This document shows positions 50,928-58,660 of a DNA stretch of 64,000 nt, in pieces. The notes under the pieces are model-generated. The model ran no database searches. It saw nothing but the letters and a program-made list of their open reading frames with translations, and had not been told where the DNA came from. This stretch comes from Tractidigestivibacter sp050946515. GTDB taxonomy: Bacteria; Actinomycetota; Coriobacteriia; Coriobacteriales; Atopobiaceae. The stretch's first letter is position 1. Each line of letters starts with the position of its first letter. Position numbers and translations under genes: made by a program. The stretch covers positions 120,514-184,513 of the forward strand of contig NZ_JBMNUX010000004.1 in NCBI RefSeq assembly GCF_050946515.1, in the 5' to 3' direction.

Positions 50928-51914
50928 CTAGACAGCCAGCGTGTTGATCTGGACGGTGGAGGCGTCCAGAAGCGAGTTAACGTAGGCAGTCCACTCGGAC
51001 GAGGCCTCGCTCGAAGCGGTAGAGTAGTCGGAGTAGGCAACGTAGTAGGCCTGCTCGGCTGCAGCATAGGTGGCAGAGTCGTTCGAGATGTCGTAGGTAG
51101 AGAGGGCGGAGTAGTACTCGCCGTCAGTGCGTGCCCACGTGTTGTTCTCGGAATCCCACTCGTCGCCAGCAAGCTCGATGATGTACTGAGCGTATTCGGA
51201 GCTTGCGGTGTCCTCGTTGCCGTCTTCGGGGGTCGAAGGAGCAGAGGGCGCGTCGGGAACCTCGGTGGTGACCACGGTGTCACGAAGCTTCTTCATGATC
51301 GTGGCGTCCTTCAGAAGCGCCTTGGTGGCGTCCTCGCTCAAGCCGTAGTTGGAGCCGATGGTGGCGTAGTCGGAGGTGCCCAGCGTGCTGGTGGCATACG
51401 AGTCGACCTCGTCGTCGGAGGCGTCAATGCCCTGGTCCTCAGCAGCCTGCAGCACGATCTCGTTGCGGATGTAGCTAATGATGGTGTCGGCGGAAGGCAC
51501 GGTGTAGGTTCCGTCGTCGTTAGCCTGTTCGGAGACGTCGCCGTTCTGCTCGAGAACCTCGCGAGTAGTAACGGAAGTGGTCTTGCCGTTATACGTGTAG
51601 GTAGCGATGGAGTCGTCCAGCGCAGACTCCTCGACCGTAGTAGTTCCAACGGAGGTGCTCGAGGAGCCAATCAGGAAGTGACCAATCAGAATGCCGCCGA
51701 CAAGAGCGACCACGCAAATGATGATCCAGACTGCGTTGGACAGGCTCTTACGAGGACCAGCGGACTTCGCAGGCTTCTTCTCGCGAGGCTCCTTGGCCTT
51801 CTTCTCTGGCTTCTTCTCGTCCTTCTTGTCATCCTTTTCGGGCTTCTTGGAGGAATCGTCAGGAGTCTCTATTGACTCATCCTTCTTTTCGTCCTTCTTT
51901 TCGGTGTCAGCCAT
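50928..51914 (-). CDS. membrane-anchored SurA-like extracytoplasmic protein
   Basis: 328 residues. The first 55 residues are Lys/Glu/Asp-rich low complexity (KKPEKDDKKDEKKPEKKAKE), then one transmembrane helix (VWIIICVVALVGGILIGHFL, about residues 62-82), then an outside domain. That domain (TTREVLEQNG, IISYIRNEIVLQAAEDQGID, DDEVDSYATSTLG) resembles SurA-N chaperone helices. A Pro/Ser spacer (PDAPSAPSTPEDGNEDTASS) and a second helical region rich in Tyr/Ala/Ser follow. No PPIase domain is visible. Likely an envelope chaperone-like protein; family certainty is low. Confidence 0.6.
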   Translation of the reverse strand: MADTEKKDEKKDESIETPDDSSKKPEKDDKKDEKKPEKKAKEPREKKPAKSAGPRKSLSNAVWIIICVVALVGGILIGHFLIGSSSTSVGTTTVEESALDDSIATYTYNGKTTSVTTREVLEQNGDVSEQANDDGTYTVPSADTIISYIRNEIVLQAAEDQGIDASDDEVDSYATSTLGTSDYATIGSNYGLSEDATKALLKDATIMKKLRDTVVTTEVPDAPSAPSTPEDGNEDTASSEYAQYIIELAGDEWDSENNTWARTDGEYYSALSTYDISNDSATYAAAEQAYYVAYSDYSTASSEASSEWTAYVNSLLDASTVQINTLAV

Positions 51915-52058
51915 ACCTCACCTTTCGGCCCAGCGCCCTCGGGCGCATGGCAAAACGTACAGAGCATCTGCCATTCTAACGCAGACATGCGTTCGTCCCC
52001 CAAGCGTCATCCAATCAACGCGTGAGAGACGAACGCGAACTACAAAGCTGCAAGTAAC

Positions 52059-52652
52059 CTACTTTGTCTTGGGCTTCGCCGCAGCAACGATCTGCTCGGA
52101 GTACTCCTTTGTGTATCCGTTGCCATGCTCGGCATCAAACGACATCCTGTCTACCAAGCTCTTGGCAGTCTTCTTGGAGATGGTGCCGTTTGCAAAGGCG
52201 AGAAGCCCTGCCAGCATGTCTCGATACTCGGCGTCTCCGTGATAGCACTGAACGGCCTCGTCCAGAAGCGACCACGCAGCGTCGGAGCGCTGCTCGGAAG
52301 TCGCTCCCACGCGGCACAAGAACAGGAAGGCCGCCAGGCGGACCGTTGCCGAGTCATCGTCAAACAGGGACGCCTCGGCGCCATCGAACGCCCCGGCAAC
52401 CTGGTCTGGATACTCGTCTGCCATTTCTGAGAGCGCGTCCAGAACCTCCCAGCGAGTCTGCGCCTCGGGACGGTCGAGCGCGTCAACCAGCTGGTCCACG
52501 TAGTCGCACAGCGCGCTGGGGTTCGCCTTTGCCACGGCTGCAAGCTGGTGGGACATCTCTTGGCGCGTACGCCTGCTCCGCGACGACAGTCCCTCCACAA
52601 GCGCTGCAATGGCCTTTTCGCTCGCAGCGTCGTTCTCGCTTTCGTCTGCCAT
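52059..52652 (-). CDS. helical-repeat (HEAT-like) hypothetical protein
   Basis: 197 residues, ATG at 52652 with AAGGGAG 9 nt upstream. It is built of paired helices of HEAT/armadillo type: TRQEMSHQLAAVAKANPSAL, VDQLVDALDRPEAQTRWEVL, DALSEMADEYPDQVAGAFDG, ASLFDDDSATVRLAAFLFLC. No catalytic motif is seen. It follows the NYN-LOTUS gene by 16 bp on the same strand and is probably co-transcribed with it, so a role in that RNA-related system is possible. Confidence 0.65.
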   Translation of the reverse strand: MADESENDAASEKAIAALVEGLSSRSRRTRQEMSHQLAAVAKANPSALCDYVDQLVDALDRPEAQTRWEVLDALSEMADEYPDQVAGAFDGAEASLFDDDSATVRLAAFLFLCRVGATSEQRSDAAWSLLDEAVQCYHGDAEYRDMLAGLLAFANGTISKKTAKSLVDRMSFDAEHGNGYTKEYSEQIVAAAKPKTK

Positions 52653-52668
52653 TTTGCAACTCCCTTTC

Positions 52669-53451
52669 TTACTCGCAGAACCCGTCGACAACAACAGTGC
52701 CGCTCTTGGGGTCTTGGTGAATGTCGATAAAGCCGAGCTTCGCCGCCTCGCGAATCAGGGCAGTAAAGGAACGATACCCATAAGAAGCCTCTGAAAACTG
52801 CGGGCGCTTGCGACGCATCGTATCTTTCAGACGAGATGCAAGAATAAAGCTGTCGCTCTCGCGCTGCAGGGCATCGATGGTCTCAAAGAGCAGCTGGTAG
52901 CAGTCCTGCTTCTCCTTCGGCACCTTGGTCGAGAAGTCCGGAATCCCCGAGCCGCGCGAGAGGTCCTCATAAAAGATGAACTCGTCGCAGACCTCGGCGA
53001 GAAGCGTGCTGGTTGAAGCTTTCATGCCTACGCCAATGACGGTCTTGCCGAACTCCTTGAGCTTTGAGACGAGCGGCGAGAAGTCCGAGTCTCCCGACAG
53101 AATGGCAAAGGTGTCGATGTGCTCCTTCGTAAGGCACATCTCTACTGCGTCGACCGCCAGGCGAATGTCGGCGGAGTTTTTGCCAGTATAGGCACGGTCA
53201 GGAATCTCGATGAGCTCGATCCCCAGCTCGTGCAGAGGGGTCACCGCCGTATCAAAGCGTTGCCAATCGCAATATGCGCGCTTGGCCGTGATGCGTCCCT
53301 TGTCAACCAGCCGCTCGAGGATGAGCTTGACGTCGGGAGCGGGACCGGGCTCTTGGTGGCCGTTCTTCTTGCGCTTGCCGGTTCCAAGCGCAAGGTTCTC
53401 ATAGTCGATGAACACCGCAATGGAGCTCTGCGGGGTTTCATTTCCATTCAT
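52669..53451 (-). CDS. NYN domain - LOTUS/OST-HTH protein (putative RNase)
   Basis: 260 residues if started at the ATG at 53451; an upstream TTG at 53463 sits closer to the AGGAG (2 nt) and a start there cannot be excluded. The N-terminal NYN (PIN-like) nuclease domain has Asp16 in IAVFIDYENLALG, ADIRLAVDAVEMCL and FAILSGDSDFSPLVSKLKEF, the acidic residues that bind metal. The C-terminal 80 residues (LFETIDALQRESDSFILASR, LKDTMRRKRPQFSEASYG) are an OST-HTH/LOTUS RNA-binding domain. Bacterial members are thought to be RNases; target unknown. Confidence 0.85.
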   Translation of the reverse strand: MNGNETPQSSIAVFIDYENLALGTGKRKKNGHQEPGPAPDVKLILERLVDKGRITAKRAYCDWQRFDTAVTPLHELGIELIEIPDRAYTGKNSADIRLAVDAVEMCLTKEHIDTFAILSGDSDFSPLVSKLKEFGKTVIGVGMKASTSTLLAEVCDEFIFYEDLSRGSGIPDFSTKVPKEKQDCYQLLFETIDALQRESDSFILASRLKDTMRRKRPQFSEASYGYRSFTALIREAAKLGFIDIHQDPKSGTVVVDGFCE

Positions 53452-53486
53452 GCGTGTGTGCAATTCTCCTTTCGGACGAGGCCAAG

Positions 53487-54548
53487 CTAGTTGTTGCTGG
53501 CTACATCGCCCTTGTGGTCATGGTGATGGCAGCACTCGCCATTGCCATGGTCATGGCCGCACTCGCAGCCATCCTTGTGGTTGCTCTTGCCATCGTCGTC
53601 CTCGTCGCCCTTCACAATGCTCTCGGCATCCAAGAGCGACCAGTCGAGACCGGCTGCGGCGGCAGTTGCCTCCTCCTGATAGAGCAGGGTGATTGCCTGC
53701 GTTCCCATACGCTTTCCGCCAATCTGGCAGAGCATGTCGTACAGGGTGAACGCCGTCTCGGCGCCTGGAAGCGTAATGCCCCGGTCTTCTGCCTGAGAAA
53801 GCGCAAGGCCGATGTCCTTGCGCAGGTGCTCTGAGAGAAAGCCGGGCTTGTAGTCGCCAGCGACGGACTTCGGGGCCAAGCGCTCGAGCGCCACCGAGCC
53901 GCCCATGCCATGGCTCACCACGTCGAGCATCTGGGAGACATCTACGTCGCTCTGCTCTGCAAGCGCGATGGCATCGGCATAGCCAATCATGCAAGCGGCA
54001 AGCGACACCTGGTTGCAGAGCTTGGTGGTCTGGCCCTTGCCGGCTCCGCCCATGTAGTAGATCTTGCTAGAGAAGGTCTGAAGAATCGGCAGTACGGGAG
54101 CCGCGGTCTTCTCGTCGGTTCCGGCAATCAAGGTAAGCGTTCCGGCAATGGCGCCGTCCTCGCCGCCCGTAACAGGACAGTCAAAGGCGTGCTTGTCGTC
54201 AATCTCCGCAGCTTCGTATATGTCATGGGCAAGCTGCGACGACGAGGTCGTGAGGTCAATCAGGTAGGCACCCTTCTTTGTTGCGCGCAAAAGCCCGTTG
54301 GTCGTGAGGTAGACGTCCTCGACGTCGGAGGGATAGCCGAGCATCGTAAACACGACATCGGCATCCTTGGCGGCATCGGCAGGAGTGTCGGCCCAATGGG
54401 CGCCCTTTGCCACAAGGCCATCGGCCTTTGACTTTGTGCGGTTGTGCACCGTGAGGTCATAGCCGGCGTCCAGAATGTGGCCGGCAATGGGGGCACCCAT
54501 GATGCCGGTGCCGATAAAGGCCACCTTGGGCTTTCTAGAAACGCTCAT
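53487..54548 (-). CDS. beta-hydroxyacid dehydrogenase (HIBADH-like) with His/Cys metal-binding tail
   Basis: 353 residues from the ATG at 54548 (AAAGGA about 10 nt upstream). NAD(P)-binding GTGIMG at residues 13-18 (VAFIGTGIMGAPIAGHILDA), substrate motif FDCPVTGGEDGAIAGTL, and the catalytic Lys in GGAGKGQTTKLCNQ mark the 3-hydroxyisobutyrate/tartronate semialdehyde reductase family. The usual protein ends near residue 300; here an acidic spacer (KGDEDDDGKSNHK) leads to CECGHDHGNGECCHHHDHKG, giving 7 His and 4 Cys in 25 residues. The tail looks like a Ni/Zn/Cu-binding sequence. Downstream of degV, 18 bp apart. Confidence 0.87.
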   Translation of the reverse strand: MSVSRKPKVAFIGTGIMGAPIAGHILDAGYDLTVHNRTKSKADGLVAKGAHWADTPADAAKDADVVFTMLGYPSDVEDVYLTTNGLLRATKKGAYLIDLTTSSSQLAHDIYEAAEIDDKHAFDCPVTGGEDGAIAGTLTLIAGTDEKTAAPVLPILQTFSSKIYYMGGAGKGQTTKLCNQVSLAACMIGYADAIALAEQSDVDVSQMLDVVSHGMGGSVALERLAPKSVAGDYKPGFLSEHLRKDIGLALSQAEDRGITLPGAETAFTLYDMLCQIGGKRMGTQAITLLYQEEATAAAAGLDWSLLDAESIVKGDEDDDGKSNHKDGCECGHDHGNGECCHHHDHKGDVASNN

Positions 54549-54566
54549 GCAGTTGATTCCTTTCAA

Positions 54567-55682
54567 TTACTCCTTGTTCGTAGGGGCGCTGGCGTCAGAG
54601 TCCGGATCGTCAGACTTGCCGCGAACGCGCTTGGCGATGCGATCAGCCAGCGAGAGCTTCTCGCGGCGATCTGTGCCCCAAAAGACCATGGCAACCATGC
54701 CAGGTCCAACATGGCTCCCCAGGATGGGAGAGATCGAGGAGCGGATGATGGTGACGTCCTCGCAGCCCTTCTCCTTGCGAATCTCCTTCTCAAGCCAGTC
54801 GGCATCCTTCTCGGCATCGGCGCTCATGATTCCTAGAGGAAGCGATGGGTCATGCGAGTAGTTGTCGCGGAAGTCCTGGATGATGGCGCGAAGGGCCTTC
54901 CTGCGACCGCGGCACATGCCACGCAGCGTGAGGGCGCCCTTGGTGTCATAGGAAAGCTCGGGCTTGATGTCCAGGCGTCCGCCTACGTTTGCCGCCGCAG
55001 GCGGAATGCGGCCGCCCGCCGCCAGCGCGTCAAAGCTCTCCAGCGTGAAGTAGCCGTGGATGAAGTAGCGCGCCTCAGAGGCCCATTCGTAGAGCTCGCG
55101 CGCCGAGAGGCCCTTTGCTGCCTGATTGACAACCTCGATGGCGAGAAGCTCGCCAGCAGCCGAGTCGCAGCAGTTGTCCAGCACGTAGATCTCGAAGCCA
55201 GGATGGTTCTTGCGGACTATCTCGGCCGCCTGGCGCGCATTGTTAATCGAGGACGAAAGACCCTCGGGAAGCCCCATGTAGATGGTGGGCTTGCCCTCTT
55301 GGGCTGCCTTCTCGAAAATCTCAAGGTAGCGCCCCGGCGTTACTGCAGCGGTCGTGTAATGCATGTCGGGATGCTTGCGCATGTTCTCGTAAAACTCGTG
55401 GGGATCCTGGGTCTTCCACATGTCATCCACGTGCTCGCCGTCGGGGCCCACGTACGTAAACGGAATGACCTCGATGCCAAGCTGCTCGGGGATGCCCGGC
55501 GCGTAGTCGGCCGTCGAGTCGACGATGATCTTTACGTTGCTGGGCTGGTGGTAGGGCTTTGCTACAAACGGCGCCGCGTGCGCGGCGCTGCTCTTCTCAT
55601 TGTCTTCCGCCTTGTTGGAAGCGTCAGCGTCTGCCGCGGCGCCGGTATTGTTGGCGTCGATGGGGTCGTTCTCGTTAGCCAT
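54567..55682 (-). CDS. DegV family protein (second copy)
   Basis: 371 residues, ATG at 55682 with GGGAGAG 4-5 nt upstream. A 45-residue Ala/Asn/Asp-rich lead precedes the DegV fold: VKIIVDSTADYAPGIPEQLG, TTAAVTPGRYLEIFEKAAQE, LPEGLSSSINNARQAAEI, LAAGGRIPPAAANVGGRLDI and SPILGSHVGPGMVAMVFWGT. A basic/acidic C-terminal tail (ADRIAKRVRGKSDDPDSDAS) is extra. It differs from the 14361 copy in carrying Thr-Ala-Ala-Val for Ser-Gln-Pro-Ser in the lipid site, so the preferred fatty acid may differ. In an operon with hpf and the dehydrogenase. Confidence 0.9.
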   Translation of the reverse strand: MANENDPIDANNTGAAADADASNKAEDNEKSSAAHAAPFVAKPYHQPSNVKIIVDSTADYAPGIPEQLGIEVIPFTYVGPDGEHVDDMWKTQDPHEFYENMRKHPDMHYTTAAVTPGRYLEIFEKAAQEGKPTIYMGLPEGLSSSINNARQAAEIVRKNHPGFEIYVLDNCCDSAAGELLAIEVVNQAAKGLSARELYEWASEARYFIHGYFTLESFDALAAGGRIPPAAANVGGRLDIKPELSYDTKGALTLRGMCRGRRKALRAIIQDFRDNYSHDPSLPLGIMSADAEKDADWLEKEIRKEKGCEDVTIIRSSISPILGSHVGPGMVAMVFWGTDRREKLSLADRIAKRVRGKSDDPDSDASAPTNKE

Positions 55683-55702
55683 GTACTCTCCCGCCGTTGA
55701 TG

Positions 55703-56293
55703 CTATTGCTGCTCTTCAATCTTCGGCTTGATAATGCCGTATCCGCCATTCTTTCTATGGTAGATGACGTTAACGAGCCCAGTTGTGGCATTTGTGAACA
55801 CATAGAAATCATGCCCGAGCAGGTCGGTCTGGACCAGCGCCTCTTCCTCGCTCATTGGCGTGAACTCAACGTACTTCTCGCGCACGAGGCGATCGTCCTC
55901 GTCCAGCTCTTCTGCGGAGGGCTGAATCAACGACGCGAGCTCGTCGGCGCTCGCAGCGGGCGGGTGCGGAACCTGCGCGCGCTGACGTCGGTCGATGATG
56001 CGGGTCTTGTACTTGCGAAGCTGGCGGGATACCTTGTCGGCGGCCTCGTCGATGGCGGCATACATGTCATCAGAGCTTGCAACAACGCGCACGACGTTCT
56101 TGCGGACAAATACCGTGACCTCGCAAGCCTTTCTTTCTGGATTAGAGGGGTTCTTGTCAACGCGCAGCACAACGTCGCAGGTCATAGGAGAAATATCGAA
56201 GACCTTGAGGGCGTCGCCAATCTTTTCCTCAACATGCTGGCGGAGAGAGTCAGAAACTGTGACCTTGCGGCCCGAGATCTTGATGTCAACCAT
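55703..56293 (-). CDS. hpf: long-form ribosome hibernation-promoting factor
   Basis: 196 residues, ATG at 56293 with a perfect AAGGAGG 7 nt upstream. N-terminal HPF/YfiA domain (VDIKISGRKVTVSDSLRQHV, VEEKIGDALKVFDISPM) then the C-terminal dimerisation domain of long HPF (TDLLGHDFYVFTNATTGLVN, VIYHRKNGGYGIIKP). Long HPF joins two 70S ribosomes into 100S dimers in stationary phase. It is 20 bp upstream of degV on the same strand and has a long, unexplained upstream gap with a TATAAT box. Confidence 0.94.
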   Translation of the reverse strand: MVDIKISGRKVTVSDSLRQHVEEKIGDALKVFDISPMTCDVVLRVDKNPSNPERKACEVTVFVRKNVVRVVASSDDMYAAIDEAADKVSRQLRKYKTRIIDRRQRAQVPHPPAASADELASLIQPSAEELDEDDRLVREKYVEFTPMSEEEALVQTDLLGHDFYVFTNATTGLVNVIYHRKNGGYGIIKPKIEEQQ

Positions 56294-56809
56294 ACGTGCC
56301 TCCTTACGATAGCCACGCCGCGTCTGACGAAAAGGCAGCGTCAGGGCAGCCGTTAATAATGTGATACCCAAATGCAAGCCCGCTGCGGCCGGCGTTGCGG
56401 CAGACGTAGAGATTCCACGGGACGTGCGGAGGCTTGCGCGCGGCTCAGGCACCTTGCGAGAAGAGCTCCGGAAAAGAGCGTCCCACCCAGCTGACCTGGT
56501 TTTTGACCCCACACTCGCGCACTGGGGCCTTCGCTTGAGGGGCTGCACGGCCCCGCAACTTGAAACCCTCTCGCCCGCGAGGCCGGATGCCTCTTTGTTT
56601 GTTAGACGGACGGTGCGGCTTACTTCTAGGACGAACCATGATCGCAGGCAGGCGCACCCGCCAGCTTACGTGGATCCCTTTGGCCTCGTCTGCCATGGAC
56701 TAGGGCGCGCGTCGCGCCCGCAACCACAGACCTAGGTGGAACGAAGGGATTATACGTCCTAGCAGCGAAGATAGTGAGAGTGCTTGCGAAAAAAGCCGCT
56801 AGAGCCACA
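56294..56809. other. 516-bp gap between comF and hpf: no gene recognised, possible structured RNA
   Basis: A minus-strand open frame (56445-56696, 83 codons) lacks a Shine-Dalgarno and gives a basic, unrecognised protein, so I do not call it. The minus strand has a TATAAT (56749-56754) at its upstream end and a strong inverted repeat 56705-56721 (GGGCGCG/CGCGCCC). The plus strand has GAGGC-CGGAT-GCCTC followed by TTTGTTTGTT near 56578, terminator-like. I looked for tmRNA, RNase P and SRP RNA signatures and saw none. Confidence 0.45.
56749..56754 (-). promoter_or_regulatory. -10 box (TATAAT) upstream of hpf
   Basis: Perfect TATAAT on the minus strand 456 bp upstream of hpf, 55 bp past the comF stop. 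No TTGACA-like -35 at 16-18 bp (TCACTA at 17). It may drive hpf with a long leader or a separate small RNA. Confidence 0.45.
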
Positions 56810-57535
56810 TCACCACACGCGTGCGAGCGCGCAGCCGGTGACTGACGCCGCGCCACGGGCGAGAAGGGCGCGAGCCGACTCGCGCATCGAGGTCCCTGTC
56901 GTCACCACGTCGTCGGCCAGAAGCAGGTCAAGGCCGGCCACGTCGTCCACCACCTCGACGGTTCCCGCCAGGTTCTCCGCACGGTCCTTCTTGCCAAGGG
57001 CGCGCTGGTCTTTGGCGTCGCGGCGCGCAAGCACGTCCGCCACGGGAAGTCCCAGCTCGCGGCCGAGAGCACAGGACACGAGCTCCATGTGGTCAAAGCC
57101 ACGCCTCGCATATGCAGCTGGCGTGGCAGGAACAAAGCAGAGCGCGTCAATCGCCGAGGGGTCAAAGCGAGCGCAGCCATCCCGGGCCGGCCAAGAAGAC
57201 GCCTCGTCGAGCGACGTGGCCATTGCTGCCGCTATGACGGGGGCAAGCCGCAGCTCATGTGCGTCTTTCAGGCATGAGACCATGCGCGCTGGCGCGCCGG
57301 AAAACCCCATCGAGCAGATCACCGTGCGCGTCTCCCAGTCATGCTCGCACTCGGTGCAGGTGAGGTAGCCAAACGGCGCGCCGCAGTCGGGGCACGCCCA
57401 GCGCTGGCAGATCCACGGCAGAGAGGCGCGGCACTTCTCGCAAAGAAGCTCGCCAGGCATCTCGCAAAAGACGCAGCGCGTGGGCCAAAGAAGCTCGGCG
57501 AACGCATCCGCCACGCTAGATGCCCCAATACGCAC
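56810..57535 (-). CDS. comF: ComF family amidophosphoribosyltransferase-like protein
   Basis: 241 residues with the start placed at the GTG at 57535, preceded by AAGGGGG; a longer frame extends to 57601. Four CxxC pairs form zinc fingers (PTRCVFCEMPGELLCEKC, WACPDCGAPFGYLTCTEC). The C-terminal PRTase domain has LLLADDVVTTGTSMRESARA, the PRPP loop, and YARRGFDHMELVSCALGREL. ComFC-type proteins act in DNA uptake in naturally competent bacteria. No other competence genes are in the window. The start codon region is inside a hairpin (next entry). Confidence 0.88.
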   Translation of the reverse strand: MRIGASSVADAFAELLWPTRCVFCEMPGELLCEKCRASLPWICQRWACPDCGAPFGYLTCTECEHDWETRTVICSMGFSGAPARMVSCLKDAHELRLAPVIAAAMATSLDEASSWPARDGCARFDPSAIDALCFVPATPAAYARRGFDHMELVSCALGRELGLPVADVLARRDAKDQRALGKKDRAENLAGTVEVVDDVAGLDLLLADDVVTTGTSMRESARALLARGAASVTGCALARVW

Positions 57536-57536
57536 A

Positions 57537-57569
57537 GCGACCCCCTTCCAGCTCGTGGACGGGGGTCGC
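57537..57569 (-). promoter_or_regulatory. hairpin covering the comF Shine-Dalgarno
   Basis: On the minus strand GCGACCCCC (57561-57569) pairs with GGGGGTCGC (57537-57545), 9 bp with a 15-nt loop. The GGGGG arm is the Shine-Dalgarno of the GTG start at 57535, so the stem would hide it. Confidence 0.6.
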
Positions 57570-57637
57570 CTCGATTCAACCGATGGTAGCACAGCGACCA
57601 CAAGCGAACGTGGAGCCGGGCCTTCAAGGCAAGGGGC

Positions 57638-58660
57638 TCATAGCGAGAAGAGCGCGCAGGCGTTCTCCCAAAACGCCCGATACGTCGCGGCCGGGCCAGA
57701 CGTGCCCGCCACGTCGCGCTCATGCGCGACGCAAGCGGCAGAGAACGCCACCATGGCAGGCTCGCACTCCTCGCCACGAAGCGGCACCGGCGCCATGTAG
57801 GGGCAGTCGGTCTCTGAGAGCAGGCGGTCAGTGGGACAAGCGGCAGCAGCTGCGCGGATGTCGCCGGAACGCTTGAACGTGGCTGCGCCGCCAAAGGCGA
57901 TGTAGCAGCCAAGCTCAACGAACGGCCGCATGACCTCGGGGCCGTCGGTGAAGCAGTGCAGGTCGCAGCCAGCCGCGGGGACGCCGCAATCAGAGAGCAC
58001 GCGGACGGCAAGCTCGCGGGCCGAGTGGTCGTCTTCCTCTACGCCATCGCGAATGTGCAGCTCGACCGGCAGGCCATGCTCGCCGGCGATGTCCAGCTGC
58101 TTTCGGAACGCCTCCTCCTGCACGCTCGCGCCAAGCTCGTTGTAGGGACCAAAGTCAAGGCCAATCTCCCCCACCCCGACGCAGCGAGGGCTGGAAAGGA
58201 GCTCCTCCAAGCGTGCAATGGCCCCATCGTCGAACGCGTCTGCCCCGTACGGGTGCACGCCAGCAACAATATGCACGTTGTCAACGAGGTCCGGAAGATC
58301 TACACCCTCCCACCCAAGGGGAACGGGCGGGACAAGCCCGCGGCTCGCGCACTGGTCGAGCAGACGCGCCGCCTCGTCGACCTGCCGGTTAATCCAGTCA
58401 AGATATGCCGCGGGGCTCGCAAACTTGCGCGGGATCTCGTCCACGGGGTCAACCGGGACCACCAGAAGCCGGACGCCCGCCAAGGCGGCCCGGCAGATGG
58501 CGGCAGAGGCGTCGCGTCCGCGAAAGCTCGTCAGATGCCCATGGCTGTCTGCAAGCGGGGCAAGCGCGCGCGGAAGCTCGCGCGGACGGCCTTTCTTGTC
58601 GTGGAACAGCTGCCCGTCCTCGAGCGTGAGGGCATCCAGGCAGATGGGCTCATTGGGCAT
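57638..58660 (-). CDS. TatD family metal-dependent hydrolase
   Basis: 340 residues from the ATG at 58660 (GGGGG 9 nt upstream); an ATG at 58669 is also possible, and both overlap the rsmA end. TatD landmarks: ADSHGHLTSFRG (metal His pair), VGVGEIGLDFGPYNE (metal Glu), LPVELHIRDG and CDLHCFTDGPEVM (His), LLSETDCPYMAPVPLRG (Asp). TatD enzymes are Mg-dependent 3'-5' exonucleases or DNases; here it sits in the metG-rsmA operon, a frequent neighbourhood for TatD. Insertions make it longer than the 260-residue family norm. Confidence 0.9.
   Translation of the reverse strand: MPNEPICLDALTLEDGQLFHDKKGRPRELPRALAPLADSHGHLTSFRGRDASAAICRAALAGVRLLVVPVDPVDEIPRKFASPAAYLDWINRQVDEAARLLDQCASRGLVPPVPLGWEGVDLPDLVDNVHIVAGVHPYGADAFDDGAIARLEELLSSPRCVGVGEIGLDFGPYNELGASVQEEAFRKQLDIAGEHGLPVELHIRDGVEEDDHSARELAVRVLSDCGVPAAGCDLHCFTDGPEVMRPFVELGCYIAFGGAATFKRSGDIRAAAAACPTDRLLSETDCPYMAPVPLRGEECEPAMVAFSAACVAHERDVAGTSGPAATYRAFWENACALFSL

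Noticed and set aside
56445..56696. 83-codon basic open frame upstream of hpf
   Set aside because: No Shine-Dalgarno, no recognisable domain, and it overlaps hairpins; treated as non-coding until a peptide is shown.
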